The translations under genes and the position numbers were made by a program. Shown in pieces: positions 1-8,144 of a DNA stretch of 62,832 nucleotides. Positions within the stretch are counted from its first letter, which is position 1, and the number at the start of each line of letters is the position of its first letter. The DNA comes from Bacteroidota bacterium (GTDB taxonomy: Bacteria > Bacteroidota > Rhodothermia > Rhodothermales > UBA10348): contig JADFHF010000020.1 in the NCBI GenBank assembly GCA_022567305.1, forward strand, positions 1-62,832. Direction: 5' to 3'. Below the pieces are notes generated by a model. It was not told the DNA's origin, made no database searches, and was given only the letters and a program-made list of their open reading frames with translations.

Positions 1-265
1 GGGCGTTGACCACTTCGAGCGACTCCTGCACACGAAGATCATATTTGTACAGGGTCGTCCAAGGCGCGTGAATCTGCAATCCTTCACCAAAACGTGCATC
101 CACGTCCGTACCACCAAATACGCTGTATTTGACGGCTCCTTGGCCGGAACCGATCGTCGTCGTCATGCATCCGCCGGCCATGGCAGCTACAACGACGAAT
201 ATGATTCCAAATACTGCGAACCGCATGGTCGCGCGCGTTAAATTGGGAAATTGGGGTTCTGTCAT
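1..265 (-). CDS. SPFH/prohibitin-like lipoprotein, partial (C-terminus off window)
   Basis: Only the first 88 or so residues are inside the window. After an N-terminal hydrophobic stretch (about residues 17-31) ending in AGGC, which looks like a lipobox with Cys33, the protein reads GQGAVKYSVFGGT and then FGEGLQIHAPW. This is the start of an SPFH/prohibitin (Band 7) domain, where a 'GxGAV...G...GEGLHF..PW' pattern is usual. Prohibitins form membrane-anchored rings that modulate proteases. I chose ATG at 265; a second in-frame ATG at 226 gives a shorter signal region. The lipoprotein reading is inference. Without the rest of the domain, the HflC/HflK versus prohibitin assignment cannot be made. 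Confidence 0.7.
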   Translation of the reverse strand, partial: MTEPQFPNLTRATMRFAVFGIIFVVVAAMAGGCMTTTIGSGQGAVKYSVFGGTDVDARFGEGLQIHAPWTTLYKYDLRVQESLEVVNA

Positions 266-380
266 TTTTGCTACCCGCTGGTCTTTGTTCAAAAGGATAA
301 GTTGATTTGTAAACGGCGCGGTGTGCACTGGGGTTGCCGACTATTGTGCGAATCTTGAGGAATCGGTTCTGGAATAACGT

Positions 381-1325
381 ATGGGGATGACGGACAAACA
401 GCGGCTCGAACAGACTCTCGGCGAGTCCCGCATATCGGAAGAGATTGTTCTCGCTCCCATGACCACGTTTCAGATCGGGGGTCCGGCCGATCTCTATTTC
501 GAAGCTCGCTCGGTAGACGAACTGGTGAGTTCGATATCAGCAGCCAGAGATCTCGACATCCCATATTTCCTACTTGGAAGGGGTGCGAATATTCTGGTCG
601 GAGACAAAGGGGTCAGGGGTCTCGTCGTTCACAACAAGGCCAGTCGGTTCGAAATCGACCATAAAACCCAGCAACTGCGAGCTGAAAGTGGTGCAATCGT
701 GTGGCCTGACATCATCACCCCGGTGGTTGACGCCGGATTATCCGGATTAGAACACTATGCCGGTATTCCTTCCACGGTGGGCGGTGCACTATGGCAGAAT
801 CTGCATTTTCTGTCGCCGCCACCGGAAAGAGCACGCACCATGTTCCTGGAAGAGGTCGTTCTCTCAGCGGAAATTCTGACGCCCGAAGGCGAGCTCAAGA
901 GCGTACCCAACGAGTATTTTGATTTCGGGTACGACCAGTCCATTTTGCACACCTCAGGCGACATCGTTCTTTCGGCTACGTTCCAACTCGAGAAAGGCGA
1001 TCCGGACTTGATGCGATCGATCATTGAAGCCAACCTGGAATGGCGTCGCGGACGACATCCGCCCTTGGATACGGAGCCGAGTGTCGGATCCATCTTCAAA
1101 AAAATTGAAGGGATCGGAGCCGGTCGACTCATTGACGAATGCGGACTCAAGGGAACGAGTATCGGGGGTGTCGAGATTACACATCGACACGGCAATATTA
1201 TGGTGAACAGAGGGACGGGGTCGGCGCGCGACGTGTTGGATCTGATTGAATTGGTACGCGAAACCGTTTTGCGTGAAACGGGATACGAACTCGAACCGGA
1301 AGTCGCGTTCGTTGGCGAGTTTTGA
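381..1325 (+). CDS. murB: UDP-N-acetylenolpyruvoylglucosamine reductase
   Basis: Cytoplasmic FAD enzyme that reduces UDP-GlcNAc-enolpyruvate to UDP-MurNAc with NADPH in peptidoglycan synthesis. At 314 aa it has the length of MurB. FAD-binding motifs are visible: GRGANILVG (residues 66-74) and GIPSTVGGALWQN (128-140). The catalytic region is SVGSIFKK (234-241), with Ser237 as the expected proton donor, followed by AGRLIDECGLKG and the C-terminal LEPEV with the conserved Glu. The usual GSxFKNP is FKKI here. The absence of the type I insertion suggests type II MurB. It precedes ccmB by 69 bp on the same strand. A second ATG lies two codons downstream of the chosen start. Confidence 0.96.
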   Translation: MGMTDKQRLEQTLGESRISEEIVLAPMTTFQIGGPADLYFEARSVDELVSSISAARDLDIPYFLLGRGANILVGDKGVRGLVVHNKASRFEIDHKTQQLRAESGAIVWPDIITPVVDAGLSGLEHYAGIPSTVGGALWQNLHFLSPPPERARTMFLEEVVLSAEILTPEGELKSVPNEYFDFGYDQSILHTSGDIVLSATFQLEKGDPDLMRSIIEANLEWRRGRHPPLDTEPSVGSIFKKIEGIGAGRLIDECGLKGTSIGGVEITHRHGNIMVNRGTGSARDVLDLIELVRETVLRETGYELEPEVAFVGEF

Positions 1326-1394
1326 ACCCCGCTCAATAGTAGACTAGTTTGGCCATCGTTCGGACTTAATAGAAAGGCTTGTGGGAAAAGAAGA

Positions 1395-2066
1395 ATGAAT
1401 TGGCTATCCGGCGCCTGGGCCGTCTTTGAGAAGGACCTTCGACTCGAACTTCGCAGTCGATACGCGATCAACATGCTCATCATGTTCGTCCTGTCTTCTC
1501 TTCTATTGGTCTCTTTTGCCATCGGACAGGATGCAGTGAGCACCAAGATGCAGAGTGCCCTTTTGTGGATTGTCATCCTGTTTTCGGCTTCAATTGGACT
1601 CGGAAGGACGTTTGTGAGTGAAGAAGAAAGGGGAACCGTGCTCATCCTTCAACTCAGCGTTCCAGGAAGCCAGGTTTTTGCAGGAAAACTCGCTTTCAAC
1701 TATTTCCTTCTGGTTTGCGTGAACCTGATTGGGGTCTTTGTCTTTACATTCCTACTTAATCTGGACATCATTCACATCGGATTGCTCGCGACAACGCTGC
1801 TTCTTGGATCTCTGGGGCTCGCCGCCGCCACGACGATGCTGTCGGCCATTATTGCCCGGACAACGAACGCGGGGCCACTTCTTCCCGTCCTCTTGTTCCC
1901 GCTTCTCTTTCCGTTGCTGCTCTCGGTCGTGAGCGCTTGTGAAAATGCTCTCATCGGTGGATTCGGTTGGGCTCAATCCGGTTCCGACCTGACCACGCTC
2001 GCCGCATTTGCGGGCGTAGTTATCACAGCCTCGGTTCTGCTTTTCGACTTCGTCTGGAACGACTGA
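1395..2066 (+). CDS. ccmB: Heme exporter protein CcmB
   Basis: Integral membrane subunit of the CcmABCD complex in system I cytochrome c maturation. The 223 aa start with FEKDLRLELRSRY, then about six hydrophobic segments separated by the cytoplasmic loop VSEEERGTVLILQLSVPGS, a CcmB hallmark (EEE..G....L..P). It is followed by ccmC, ccmD and ccmE in the canonical order. The ATPase ccmA, normally adjacent, is not in the window: murB sits upstream instead. CcmB therefore needs a CcmA encoded elsewhere. Confidence 0.94.
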   Translation: MNWLSGAWAVFEKDLRLELRSRYAINMLIMFVLSSLLLVSFAIGQDAVSTKMQSALLWIVILFSASIGLGRTFVSEEERGTVLILQLSVPGSQVFAGKLAFNYFLLVCVNLIGVFVFTFLLNLDIIHIGLLATTLLLGSLGLAAATTMLSAIIARTTNAGPLLPVLLFPLLFPLLLSVVSACENALIGGFGWAQSGSDLTTLAAFAGVVITASVLLFDFVWND

Positions 2067-2163
2067 AAGGAAGTTGAATCCGCTTTATCAATCATTTGAT
2101 TTGCCGGATGGACCCCTTCGCCGTAAGATGGGTTAGCGGCGAGAAAACACATCTGGAAAAGGC

Positions 2164-2871
2164 TTGAATAAACATCCGCATATTCGAATCGATCGCTATG
2201 CGCTTGTCCGAAATACAGTTTTTGTATGGCTGACTGCTGTCGTCGTGGCTGGATTTCTGGTGAACATTCCGCGGATCAATATTCTGGAACACACGGCCCG
2301 AAACCTTTATTTCCACGTTCCGATGTGGTTCACCATGATGGCTGCCGTCGGCGTTTCGGGATATCACTCGCTCCGCCTGCTGCAAACGGGCTCCCTTATC
2401 CGAGATATCCGAGCCATGCAGGCTGCGCGCGTGGGCGCCTGGTTTGGAGTTCTCGGACTACTCACGGGAATTATCTGGTCCAAATTTACATGGTACGTCG
2501 GCACAGACGTCTGGTGGAATTTTGACCCTCGGCAAACCATGGCTTCGCTCCAGTTGCTTATTTATGGTGCCTATTTCGTGCTTCGTTCGGCCCTGGATGA
2601 CCCGGACAGACGCGCGAGAATTGCTGCGGTGTACAATCTGTTTGCGGCAACGACGACCCCCTTTCTCCTGTACGTGATTCCCCGTCAGCTTCAAAGCCTT
2701 CATCCGGGGGCCGAGGGCAATCCCGCATTCAGCGATATCACGGAACCTGTGATGCGTCTCATTTTTTATCCGGCAATTATTGGTTTCATCGGGCTGTTCT
2801 GGGTGCTATATACCCAGCGTGTGCGCACGGCCTGGATCAAATACCGGGTGATTCGCGATCCCGAACTTTGA
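2164..2871 (+). CDS. ccmC: Heme lyase/handling protein CcmC
   Basis: Membrane protein that presents heme to CcmE on the periplasmic side. The 235 aa hold six hydrophobic helices. The tryptophan-rich heme-binding (WWD) motif is visible as GTDVWWNFDPRQT around residues 118-130. The two flanking histidines expected as heme ligands are in LYFHVPMW (about residue 54) and SLHPGAEG (about 180). The reading frame opens with TTG at 2164; I see no ATG or GTG that would keep the first helix, so a TTG start is likely. The gap to ccmB is 97 bp and ccmD follows 20 bp downstream. Confidence 0.94.
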   Translation: MNKHPHIRIDRYALVRNTVFVWLTAVVVAGFLVNIPRINILEHTARNLYFHVPMWFTMMAAVGVSGYHSLRLLQTGSLIRDIRAMQAARVGAWFGVLGLLTGIIWSKFTWYVGTDVWWNFDPRQTMASLQLLIYGAYFVLRSALDDPDRRARIAAVYNLFAATTTPFLLYVIPRQLQSLHPGAEGNPAFSDITEPVMRLIFYPAIIGFIGLFWVLYTQRVRTAWIKYRVIRDPEL

Positions 2872-2891
2872 CTCGGCCTCTACCCTAAAAA

Positions 2892-3170
2892 ATGGAACAG
2901 GAAGTACAAAGCATTCAAGATTCTCTGAGGGCTAAGGAATCGATCTCGACTCCCTTCGACAGCATTTGGACCGGCGCCGATGTCCCGACCGTTGATCCTT
3001 CCGCGCTCGAACAGGTCATGCTTTCGAACGACAAGCTTTACGTGGTACTGGCTGTGGTGCTGCTCATCTGGTTCGGATTCATTTTCTTCGTGTACCGAAC
3101 GGATCGGCGATTGAGCCAGGTGGAACGAACTCTAGAAGACCGCATTTACGAAAGGGACGACGAGGTATAA
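2892..3170 (+). CDS. ccmD: CcmD-like small membrane protein
   Basis: A 92-aa protein with a single transmembrane helix (about residues 48-68, LYVVLAVVLLIWFGFIFFVY) followed by RTDRRLSQVERTLEDR, a charged amphipathic tail typical of CcmD. CcmD releases holo-CcmE from CcmABC. Position between ccmC and ccmE supports the call. It is longer than proteobacterial CcmD because of a polar N-terminal extension of about 45 residues of unknown role. The family is poorly conserved in sequence, so the name rests mainly on topology and context. Confidence 0.8.
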   Translation: MEQEVQSIQDSLRAKESISTPFDSIWTGADVPTVDPSALEQVMLSNDKLYVVLAVVLLIWFGFIFFVYRTDRRLSQVERTLEDRIYERDDEV

Positions 3171-3223
3171 TAGTTCCAGTGTCGAATACACGTATATGAA
3201 ATAAAAGAACGACAGAAGACATC

Positions 3224-3637
3224 ATGCGACCGAAAACCATCATAGGAATCGTACTCATCCTGGTATTTACCGGCTTTCTGCTCATGAATTTCGGGCAGCA
3301 GGTGGGTGGATATATGAATTTCTCACAGGCTGAAGAATCGGGCTCCCGAGCCCATGTAGTGGGAGACTGGGTGGAAGAAAGGGCCTTCCAGTATGACGTA
3401 GAGTCAAACGTCTTCAGTTTCCATATGCGGGATGATCAAGGGGCAATAAGAGAAGTCCGGTACAATCACCCGAAGCCCCCGAACTTCGAGGACGCGGAGA
3501 AAATCGTCGTCGAGGGTCGCGTTGAGAAGGAAATATTTCTTGCCGAAAATATTCTGATCAAATGCCCGTCGAAATACGAGGGTGTCAAAGGACTGGACGT
3601 TGTGCCCGATGATGTACCCGATCTGACGGGAGGCTGA
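3224..3637 (+). CDS. ccmE: Cytochrome c maturation heme chaperone CcmE (Cys-type)
   Basis: Periplasmic, membrane-anchored heme chaperone of 137 aa. It has an N-terminal anchor (about residues 5-22), then an OB-fold region including VVEGRVEKEIFLAENILIKC. The heme-attachment motif is CPSKY (about residues 112-116), not the HxxxY of the E. coli type, so the covalent heme ligand is predicted to be Cys. Such CxxxY CcmE proteins are known from Desulfovibrio and some other lineages. It is the last gene of the ccm block, converging with mgtE after 20 bp. CcmF, which takes heme from CcmE, is not in the window. Confidence 0.92.
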   Translation: MRPKTIIGIVLILVFTGFLLMNFGQQVGGYMNFSQAEESGSRAHVVGDWVEERAFQYDVESNVFSFHMRDDQGAIREVRYNHPKPPNFEDAEKIVVEGRVEKEIFLAENILIKCPSKYEGVKGLDVVPDDVPDLTGG

Positions 3638-3657
3638 CGTGAAAATCCAGCTGAACC

Positions 3658-5070
3658 CTAGAGGTAGAGCAGCTCCGCCAGCGAGAAGAAAACGATGATA
3701 CCAATGATATCGTTGCTCGTCGTGATGAAGGGGCCGGTCGCCAGTGCCGGGTCGATTTCAAATTTATTCAATATCAGCGGAATTAGCGTACCGAAAGCGG
3801 TCGCTTGAACAATCACAATCAACAAGGCCGCCGTGGCTGTCGTCGCCAGTTTCAAGGGGTCCGTGATTCCGCCCAATAGAACAGGCGCGAGCAATAGTAT
3901 AGCGAGGCCCAGAACTACCGCAGAAATCGTTGCATTTAGAAGGGCAACACGCATTTCCTTTCCCAATCGTCGCGCCAAATCCGTTGCCCACATGTCCCCG
4001 GAGGCCAAACGCTGAACAGTAATGGCTGAACTTTGAATCCCGGCGTTTCCAGCGGTTGCCATGATGATCGGAATGAATCCGGCGAGAATGGATGCTTCCT
4101 GCAGGGTAGCATGGAACGTCCAGATTACACCGGCCGCCAAACCGGCGCCGGCGAGTCCTGCTAAGAGCCACGGCAATCGGTGACTTACGATTCGTATGAC
4201 CGAGTCGGTCGGCTCCTCACCACCGGATACACCACTCATCCTTTGGATATCCTCTTCAGCCTCATCTCGGATTACATCGACGATATCGTCGATCGTGATT
4301 CGGCCCACGAGCTTGGATGCCGTGTCCACAACTGGAAGTGAGATGAGATCGTAGCGCTGCATGATGAGGGCCACCTCTTCCTGGTCCAGATCGGTCTGAA
4401 CGGAGTGAACGTCGCTCTCCATGATGTCAGAAATCGCATGAGATGCCGGTGAAAGAAGAAGCCGATTGAGCTTGACAACTCCCAACAGTCGTCCGTCCTG
4501 GTCGATAACAAAGACGACATAGATGTCTTCCACGGACTCTGCATTTCGGCGCACCTCTTCGGTGGCCTGAGCGACCGACCAGTGGCTCGGCACCGCGACG
4601 TATTCCGTAGCCATGAGGCCCCCGGCCGACTCTTCGTCATAGGCCAACAACTCCTGGACGTCTTCTGAATCCTCGAGTGTAGGAAGAACCTTCTCTACAA
4701 CTTCTTCGGGAAGATCAGCGATAACGTCAGCCGCATCATCCGAATCCAGTTCGTCCAGAATTTCGGTAAGACGCTCCTCCGGTATCTCTTCAACGAGCTT
4801 CGCGCGGTACTCGTCGTCCAGCTCGGTGAGTGAATCTCCGGCCTTCTCTACCGGAAGCCAGAGAAAAACCTGTTGAGCATTCTCAATGCGTAGATGGGTC
4901 AAGACCTGCGCCAGGTCGGCCGGGTGGAGATCGGCCAGAATATTGAGAACCATACCCTGCTCGCCCGACTCAACGAGCGCAGTGATGTCGTCAATCAACT
5001 CAGCGTCCATTTCGATGATCGGACCGAGATGAGGGGACGTTTCTGAGCCGGTTGTACGAACGGTTTCCAT
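3658..5070 (-). CDS. mgtE: Magnesium transporter MgtE
   Basis: A Mg2+-gated Mg2+ channel/transporter of 470 aa. In order: an acidic N-terminal MgtE_N domain with repeated helices (about 30-150, e.g. LDSDDAADVIADLPEE), a CBS pair (about 155-275, with SAGGLMATEY and GRITIDDIVDVI), a plug helix, then the SLC41-type membrane domain (about 300-470). Signature segments are IPIIMATAGNAGIQSS and DPALATGPFITTSNDIIG, which contain the pore Asp/Asn residues. Cytoplasmic N and CBS domains sense Mg2+ in this family. It follows ksgA on the same strand after a gap of about 100 bp. Confidence 0.95.
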   Translation of the reverse strand: METVRTTGSETSPHLGPIIEMDAELIDDITALVESGEQGMVLNILADLHPADLAQVLTHLRIENAQQVFLWLPVEKAGDSLTELDDEYRAKLVEEIPEERLTEILDELDSDDAADVIADLPEEVVEKVLPTLEDSEDVQELLAYDEESAGGLMATEYVAVPSHWSVAQATEEVRRNAESVEDIYVVFVIDQDGRLLGVVKLNRLLLSPASHAISDIMESDVHSVQTDLDQEEVALIMQRYDLISLPVVDTASKLVGRITIDDIVDVIRDEAEEDIQRMSGVSGGEEPTDSVIRIVSHRLPWLLAGLAGAGLAAGVIWTFHATLQEASILAGFIPIIMATAGNAGIQSSAITVQRLASGDMWATDLARRLGKEMRVALLNATISAVVLGLAILLLAPVLLGGITDPLKLATTATAALLIVIVQATAFGTLIPLILNKFEIDPALATGPFITTSNDIIGIIVFFSLAELLYL

Positions 5071-5171
5071 CTGATTCGGAAAGTTCTCTGGTAATCTGGA
5101 TTGCAGCCCGCGGCTGCGTAGCGAAAATCTATTTGGAAAATCTTCCTGAAAGGCCTTTTTGGGGCGCCCTT

Positions 5172-5951
5172 TTACAAGTCGGTCTGAAGATACCCAGCGA
5201 GTTGGACAAAGTCGTCAGGGGTGAGCTCTTCAGCGCGTTTGTCTGCAAACTCGCCAGGAACAGGCAAATTGTTCGATTCGGAGATGACTTTCAGGCTGTT
5301 TCTGAGCGTTTTTCGACGTTGATTAAACGCCGTTCGGAGAACCCTTCGAATCCAGCGGGGATCTGAGCCCTCGGGAAGTTTGGACGTGGCTCCAAAATCG
5401 AGACGAACCACCGCACTTCTCACATTCGGCTTAGGGTAAAACACACTCCGAGAGACGGAAAATAACATTTTAGGACGAGTTGCCAGCTGCGTCGCGACGC
5501 TGAGTATGCCGTATGCCTTGGTTGACGGCGTGGCAACCAGCCGTTCCGCCACTTCGTACTGCATCATCAGAACGGCCTCCGAGAAAACCGTTGAAGCGTC
5601 CAGCAACGAGAACAGAATCTGAGACGTGATATGGTAGGGTAGATTTCCGATCACGGTAAGCAGGCCGCCTGACGATTCAGAAATCTGATTCCAATCGACG
5701 GTTAAAACGTCCGAAAGATGAACCGATGCGCTCGGGTAGCTTTCGCGGAGCAGCTCGGCTGCTCTTGGATCTACCTCAATGGCCTGAACGTGCTTGAATC
5801 GGTCAACGAGCAAGCCGGTCAAGGCGCCGGTCCCGGGGCCAATTTCAACGACCGGATCACCGGGATCTGCCTCCAGAGCGCCCACGATCTTCCGAGCGAT
5901 GTTTTGGTCGTGGAGAAAATGCTGACCAAGATGTTTTCTCGGTCTCAGCAT
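5172..5951 (-). CDS. rsmA: 16S rRNA (adenine1518-N6/adenine1519-N6)-dimethyltransferase
   Basis: KsgA/RsmA dimethylates two adjacent adenines in the helix 45 loop of 16S rRNA late in 30S assembly. The 259 aa begin with the family signature KHLGQHFLHD (6-15). SAM motif I is VVEIGPGTGALTGLL (34-48), motif II AIEVDPRA, and motif IV is the catalytic NLPYHI (about 107-112). The C-terminal helical domain includes FNQRRKTLRNSL. Length is normal. The stop codon of the upstream TPR gene abuts the start (position 5951 shared), which suggests co-transcription. Confidence 0.96.
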   Translation of the reverse strand: MLRPRKHLGQHFLHDQNIARKIVGALEADPGDPVVEIGPGTGALTGLLVDRFKHVQAIEVDPRAAELLRESYPSASVHLSDVLTVDWNQISESSGGLLTVIGNLPYHITSQILFSLLDASTVFSEAVLMMQYEVAERLVATPSTKAYGILSVATQLATRPKMLFSVSRSVFYPKPNVRSAVVRLDFGATSKLPEGSDPRWIRRVLRTAFNQRRKTLRNSLKVISESNNLPVPGEFADKRAEELTPDDFVQLAGYLQTDL

Positions 5952-7192
5952 TACGAGGAGCCAGCCGCACCCGAATAGGGGTCCTTTCGATAGCGTTTGG
6001 CCAATTCATGCGCTTGACCCTGGTCCTTCATGTCAAGAACACGATGATAGTCCAGAAGAGCCTTGGAGCGCTCCCCATTCTTATCGAAAATCATCCCGCG
6101 ACGCAGCGTGGCATAGAGTTTGAAATAGGTTTCCGCAGAAAGAGACTCGTTGAGATCGATGACCCGGTCGAAGCCGGTCAGCGCGTCGTCAAGCCGTCCC
6201 GCAAGCATATCATAGCGCGCGATGTAATAGAATGCCTGAGACGCGATCAACGGATTATAGCCCGTAGTTCCACGTTCGTAAAGGTCCACGACTTCGCTAA
6301 AAACACGGACTGCCTGATCCCATCTGGCCCAGGATGCAAACACCCGTCCCTCCAGAGCATGGAAAAAAGCATTCCGCGGATGTTCAGTCCGTAGCCACTC
6401 AACGTACTCCCTCGCACCGACATAATCTCTTTCATACGTCAGGAAGATCTGAAGAAGAAAATAAACGGCCTCTGTCTGTATAAAATGGCCCTCCTCGGCT
6501 GTAAACATAAGGTTCTTCAATCCTCTCTCCTTCTCCGCATTGGGAAAAAAGATCATCATCGGCCTAACAATCGGATATTTCTCCGGAATAACGGATGCGA
6601 AATAGTCGTAGACCCCTCGCCCGAATTGAAAGTCTGCATTGGTTGTATCCGCATCAGCAATCTTGAAAATGTAATCGAGCGTGGCTCGCCCGTCCATGGC
6701 CGCCGCCAGCCATTCGCGGCGATTGGATCGTAGTCGACCCCTGAAACCAAGAGCAGCACCCTTGAAAAACATGGCGTCGAAATCGTCCTCGTCGGCATCA
6801 AGCAATTCATCGGACCGACGAATGACGCTTTCCATCGCCTCGTAAAACTTGTCGTCATCCTCCGTTGGTCCCAGTTCCAGGCGTGGCAGAATTTGCCACC
6901 AGACGACAAGTGCTTTCAGAAAGGGGCCAACGGGATGCCCGACGTACCGATCTTCTATCCGGGAGAATATGGAGTCGGCGGCCTCAAATCGCATATTGTA
7001 TAGCGCCATCAAACCGGCACGACCTTCCTCGATGAGAATCGGGTCGTCCAAAACCGACTCAGATGAGTCGTTTTGGATCCCCAGGGATGCCGACTGGGCG
7101 TGGGCGGTCGATTCAACCGTCAGGGTCCCTATCAGGAAAATCCAGATAGCGGAGAAAATGACGGTTGGGACGGATCGAATGAACGCCTTCAA
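5951..7192 (-). CDS. Exported TPR-repeat protein
   Basis: A 413-aa protein with an N-terminal signal segment (about 10-30, ending AHAQ) and several helical repeats of TPR type in the C-terminal half (e.g. YIARYDMLAGRLDDALTGFD, ALEGRVFASWARWDQAVRVF). TPRs mediate protein-protein contacts; the partner is unknown. I place the start at the TTG at 7192-7190, not at the open frame's upstream ATG at 7309. AAGGAGGT lies 9 bp before this TTG, and starting there gives a clean signal peptide. The TTG overlaps the TGA of the upstream DUF1272 gene (TTGA), a translational-coupling arrangement. Similar exported TPR proteins are common in Bacteroidota; function not known. Confidence 0.85.
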   Translation of the reverse strand: MKAFIRSVPTVIFSAIWIFLIGTLTVESTAHAQSASLGIQNDSSESVLDDPILIEEGRAGLMALYNMRFEAADSIFSRIEDRYVGHPVGPFLKALVVWWQILPRLELGPTEDDDKFYEAMESVIRRSDELLDADEDDFDAMFFKGAALGFRGRLRSNRREWLAAAMDGRATLDYIFKIADADTTNADFQFGRGVYDYFASVIPEKYPIVRPMMIFFPNAEKERGLKNLMFTAEEGHFIQTEAVYFLLQIFLTYERDYVGAREYVEWLRTEHPRNAFFHALEGRVFASWARWDQAVRVFSEVVDLYERGTTGYNPLIASQAFYYIARYDMLAGRLDDALTGFDRVIDLNESLSAETYFKLYATLRRGMIFDKNGERSKALLDYHRVLDMKDQGQAHELAKRYRKDPYSGAAGSS

Positions 7193-7380
7193 TCGGGAAT
7201 AACCTCCTTCACGCGGAGGGGTCGTCGAACAAGTTCTCCTTCGCAATTCGGGCATCGGCGACTGACTACGCGAGAGCAGTCTGGACAGTAGGTACATTCG
7301 TAGGAACATATATACGCTTCGGCATCCATAGAAAGATCCGTCCCACAGCGCTCACAATTTGGCCGCATATCTAGCGTCAT
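7189..7380 (-). CDS. DUF1272 small zinc-ribbon protein
   Basis: A 63-aa protein with the DUF1272 pattern: MRPNCERCGTDL, then ICSYECTYCPDCS, then RRCPNCEGELVRRP. Seven cysteines arranged as CxxC plus CxxxCxxC and CxxC pairs suggest one or two Zn sites; this is an inference. The biochemical role of the family is unknown. Its 3' end carries a near-perfect ribosome binding site for the TPR gene, with which it overlaps by 4 nt. bioY ends 10 bp upstream on the same strand, so bioY-DUF1272-TPR-rsmA-mgtE may be one transcript. Confidence 0.88.
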   Translation of the reverse strand: MTLDMRPNCERCGTDLSMDAEAYICSYECTYCPDCSRVVSRRCPNCEGELVRRPLRVKEVIPD

Positions 7381-7390
7381 GAACGAACGC

Positions 7391-7978
7391 CTATTTCCTG
7401 GTGAATCTGCGAGTGCCGATATAGACCATGGAAACGAGCAAGATTTTTGCCATGTCTACACCCACAAACCGAAGCCATCCGATATCGATCGAGTGGAACC
7501 AGGAAGTATGGCCCGCTGCATAGTGAAGCCACGTCACGCCCAGGGTAAATAATACGATCGAACCTGCGAGAAGAGACAGAACACTGCCGATCGGTCCATT
7601 CCAGTTTTTCGAAACAAAGCCGGTCGCCATCGCGGCAAATGGAAATCCAATCAGATATCCAACCGTGAAACCGCTCAGGAGGAAGGAAATTCCAAACTCC
7701 GGACCTGCATAAACGGGAAGAAAAAGTCCGATCGACAGGTATAGAATCTGTGCCAACAGACCATTTCGCCACCCGAGAAACAGACCACTCCCGTAGACTG
7801 CCAGTGTTTGCAGTGTAAACGGCACTTCCCAGACATAAAGACGGATTTGAGAACCCATGGCTGTGAGAAGAGCAAACCCGACGATTCCCACGATCTGAAG
7901 GGTAATCGTCGCGTCGCGACTGCGGAGTATATCCACGGTCGACGCTCTATTTGAATGCAAATTCAGAATGGTATCCAT
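7391..7978 (-). CDS. bioY: Biotin transporter BioY (S component)
   Basis: Integral membrane substrate-binding (S) subunit for biotin uptake, either alone or with an ECF module. The 195-aa protein has about six hydrophobic segments and the BioY signature in the N-terminal half: VPFTLQTLAVYGSGLFLGWR followed by LSIGLFLPVYAG. I start at the ATG at 7978 because the 49 residues upstream in the same frame are low-complexity and unlike the family. No ECF ATPase (ecfA) or ecfT is in the window, and I see no BirA operator. It lies downstream of metH after 166 bp, with a hairpin between them. Confidence 0.9.
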   Translation of the reverse strand: MDTILNLHSNRASTVDILRSRDATITLQIVGIVGFALLTAMGSQIRLYVWEVPFTLQTLAVYGSGLFLGWRNGLLAQILYLSIGLFLPVYAGPEFGISFLLSGFTVGYLIGFPFAAMATGFVSKNWNGPIGSVLSLLAGSIVLFTLGVTWLHYAAGHTSWFHSIDIGWLRFVGVDMAKILLVSMVYIGTRRFTRK

Positions 7979-8073
7979 GGGCGTTTGAAGTGACCTGTTT
8001 TCCGATCGGTTAAAAAATGTTTCCCCATCAACGAGAATCCTAGAGCGCCAAGATAGTGGGATTTTTACACACA

Positions 8074-8090
8074 CGCAGCCCAAGGCTGCG
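8074..8090 (-). terminator. Possible terminator hairpin after metH
   Basis: A perfect 7-bp stem, CGCAGCC/GGCTGCG, with a 3-nt loop lies 55 bp past the metH stop. On the minus strand it is followed by TGTGTGTAAAAATC rather than a real T tract, so it is at best a weak intrinsic terminator between metH and bioY. It could also be an unrelated inverted repeat. Confidence 0.35.
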
Positions 8091-8144
8091 TCGGCTGCTG
8101 GATCGTGCGCCCTCGCGCGTCGCATTGATCATTCAGCCAGGGTC

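Noticed and set aside
755-1645. Long minus-strand open frame over murB and the ccmB start (296 aa)
   Set aside because: It is antisense to murB, has a low-complexity Ser/Arg composition, and overlaps genes with clear family motifs.
5951-7309. Long start (ATG 7309) for the TPR protein
   Set aside because: The 39 extra residues lie inside the DUF1272 gene and would destroy the signal peptide, while a TTG with a perfect ribosome binding site is present at 7192.
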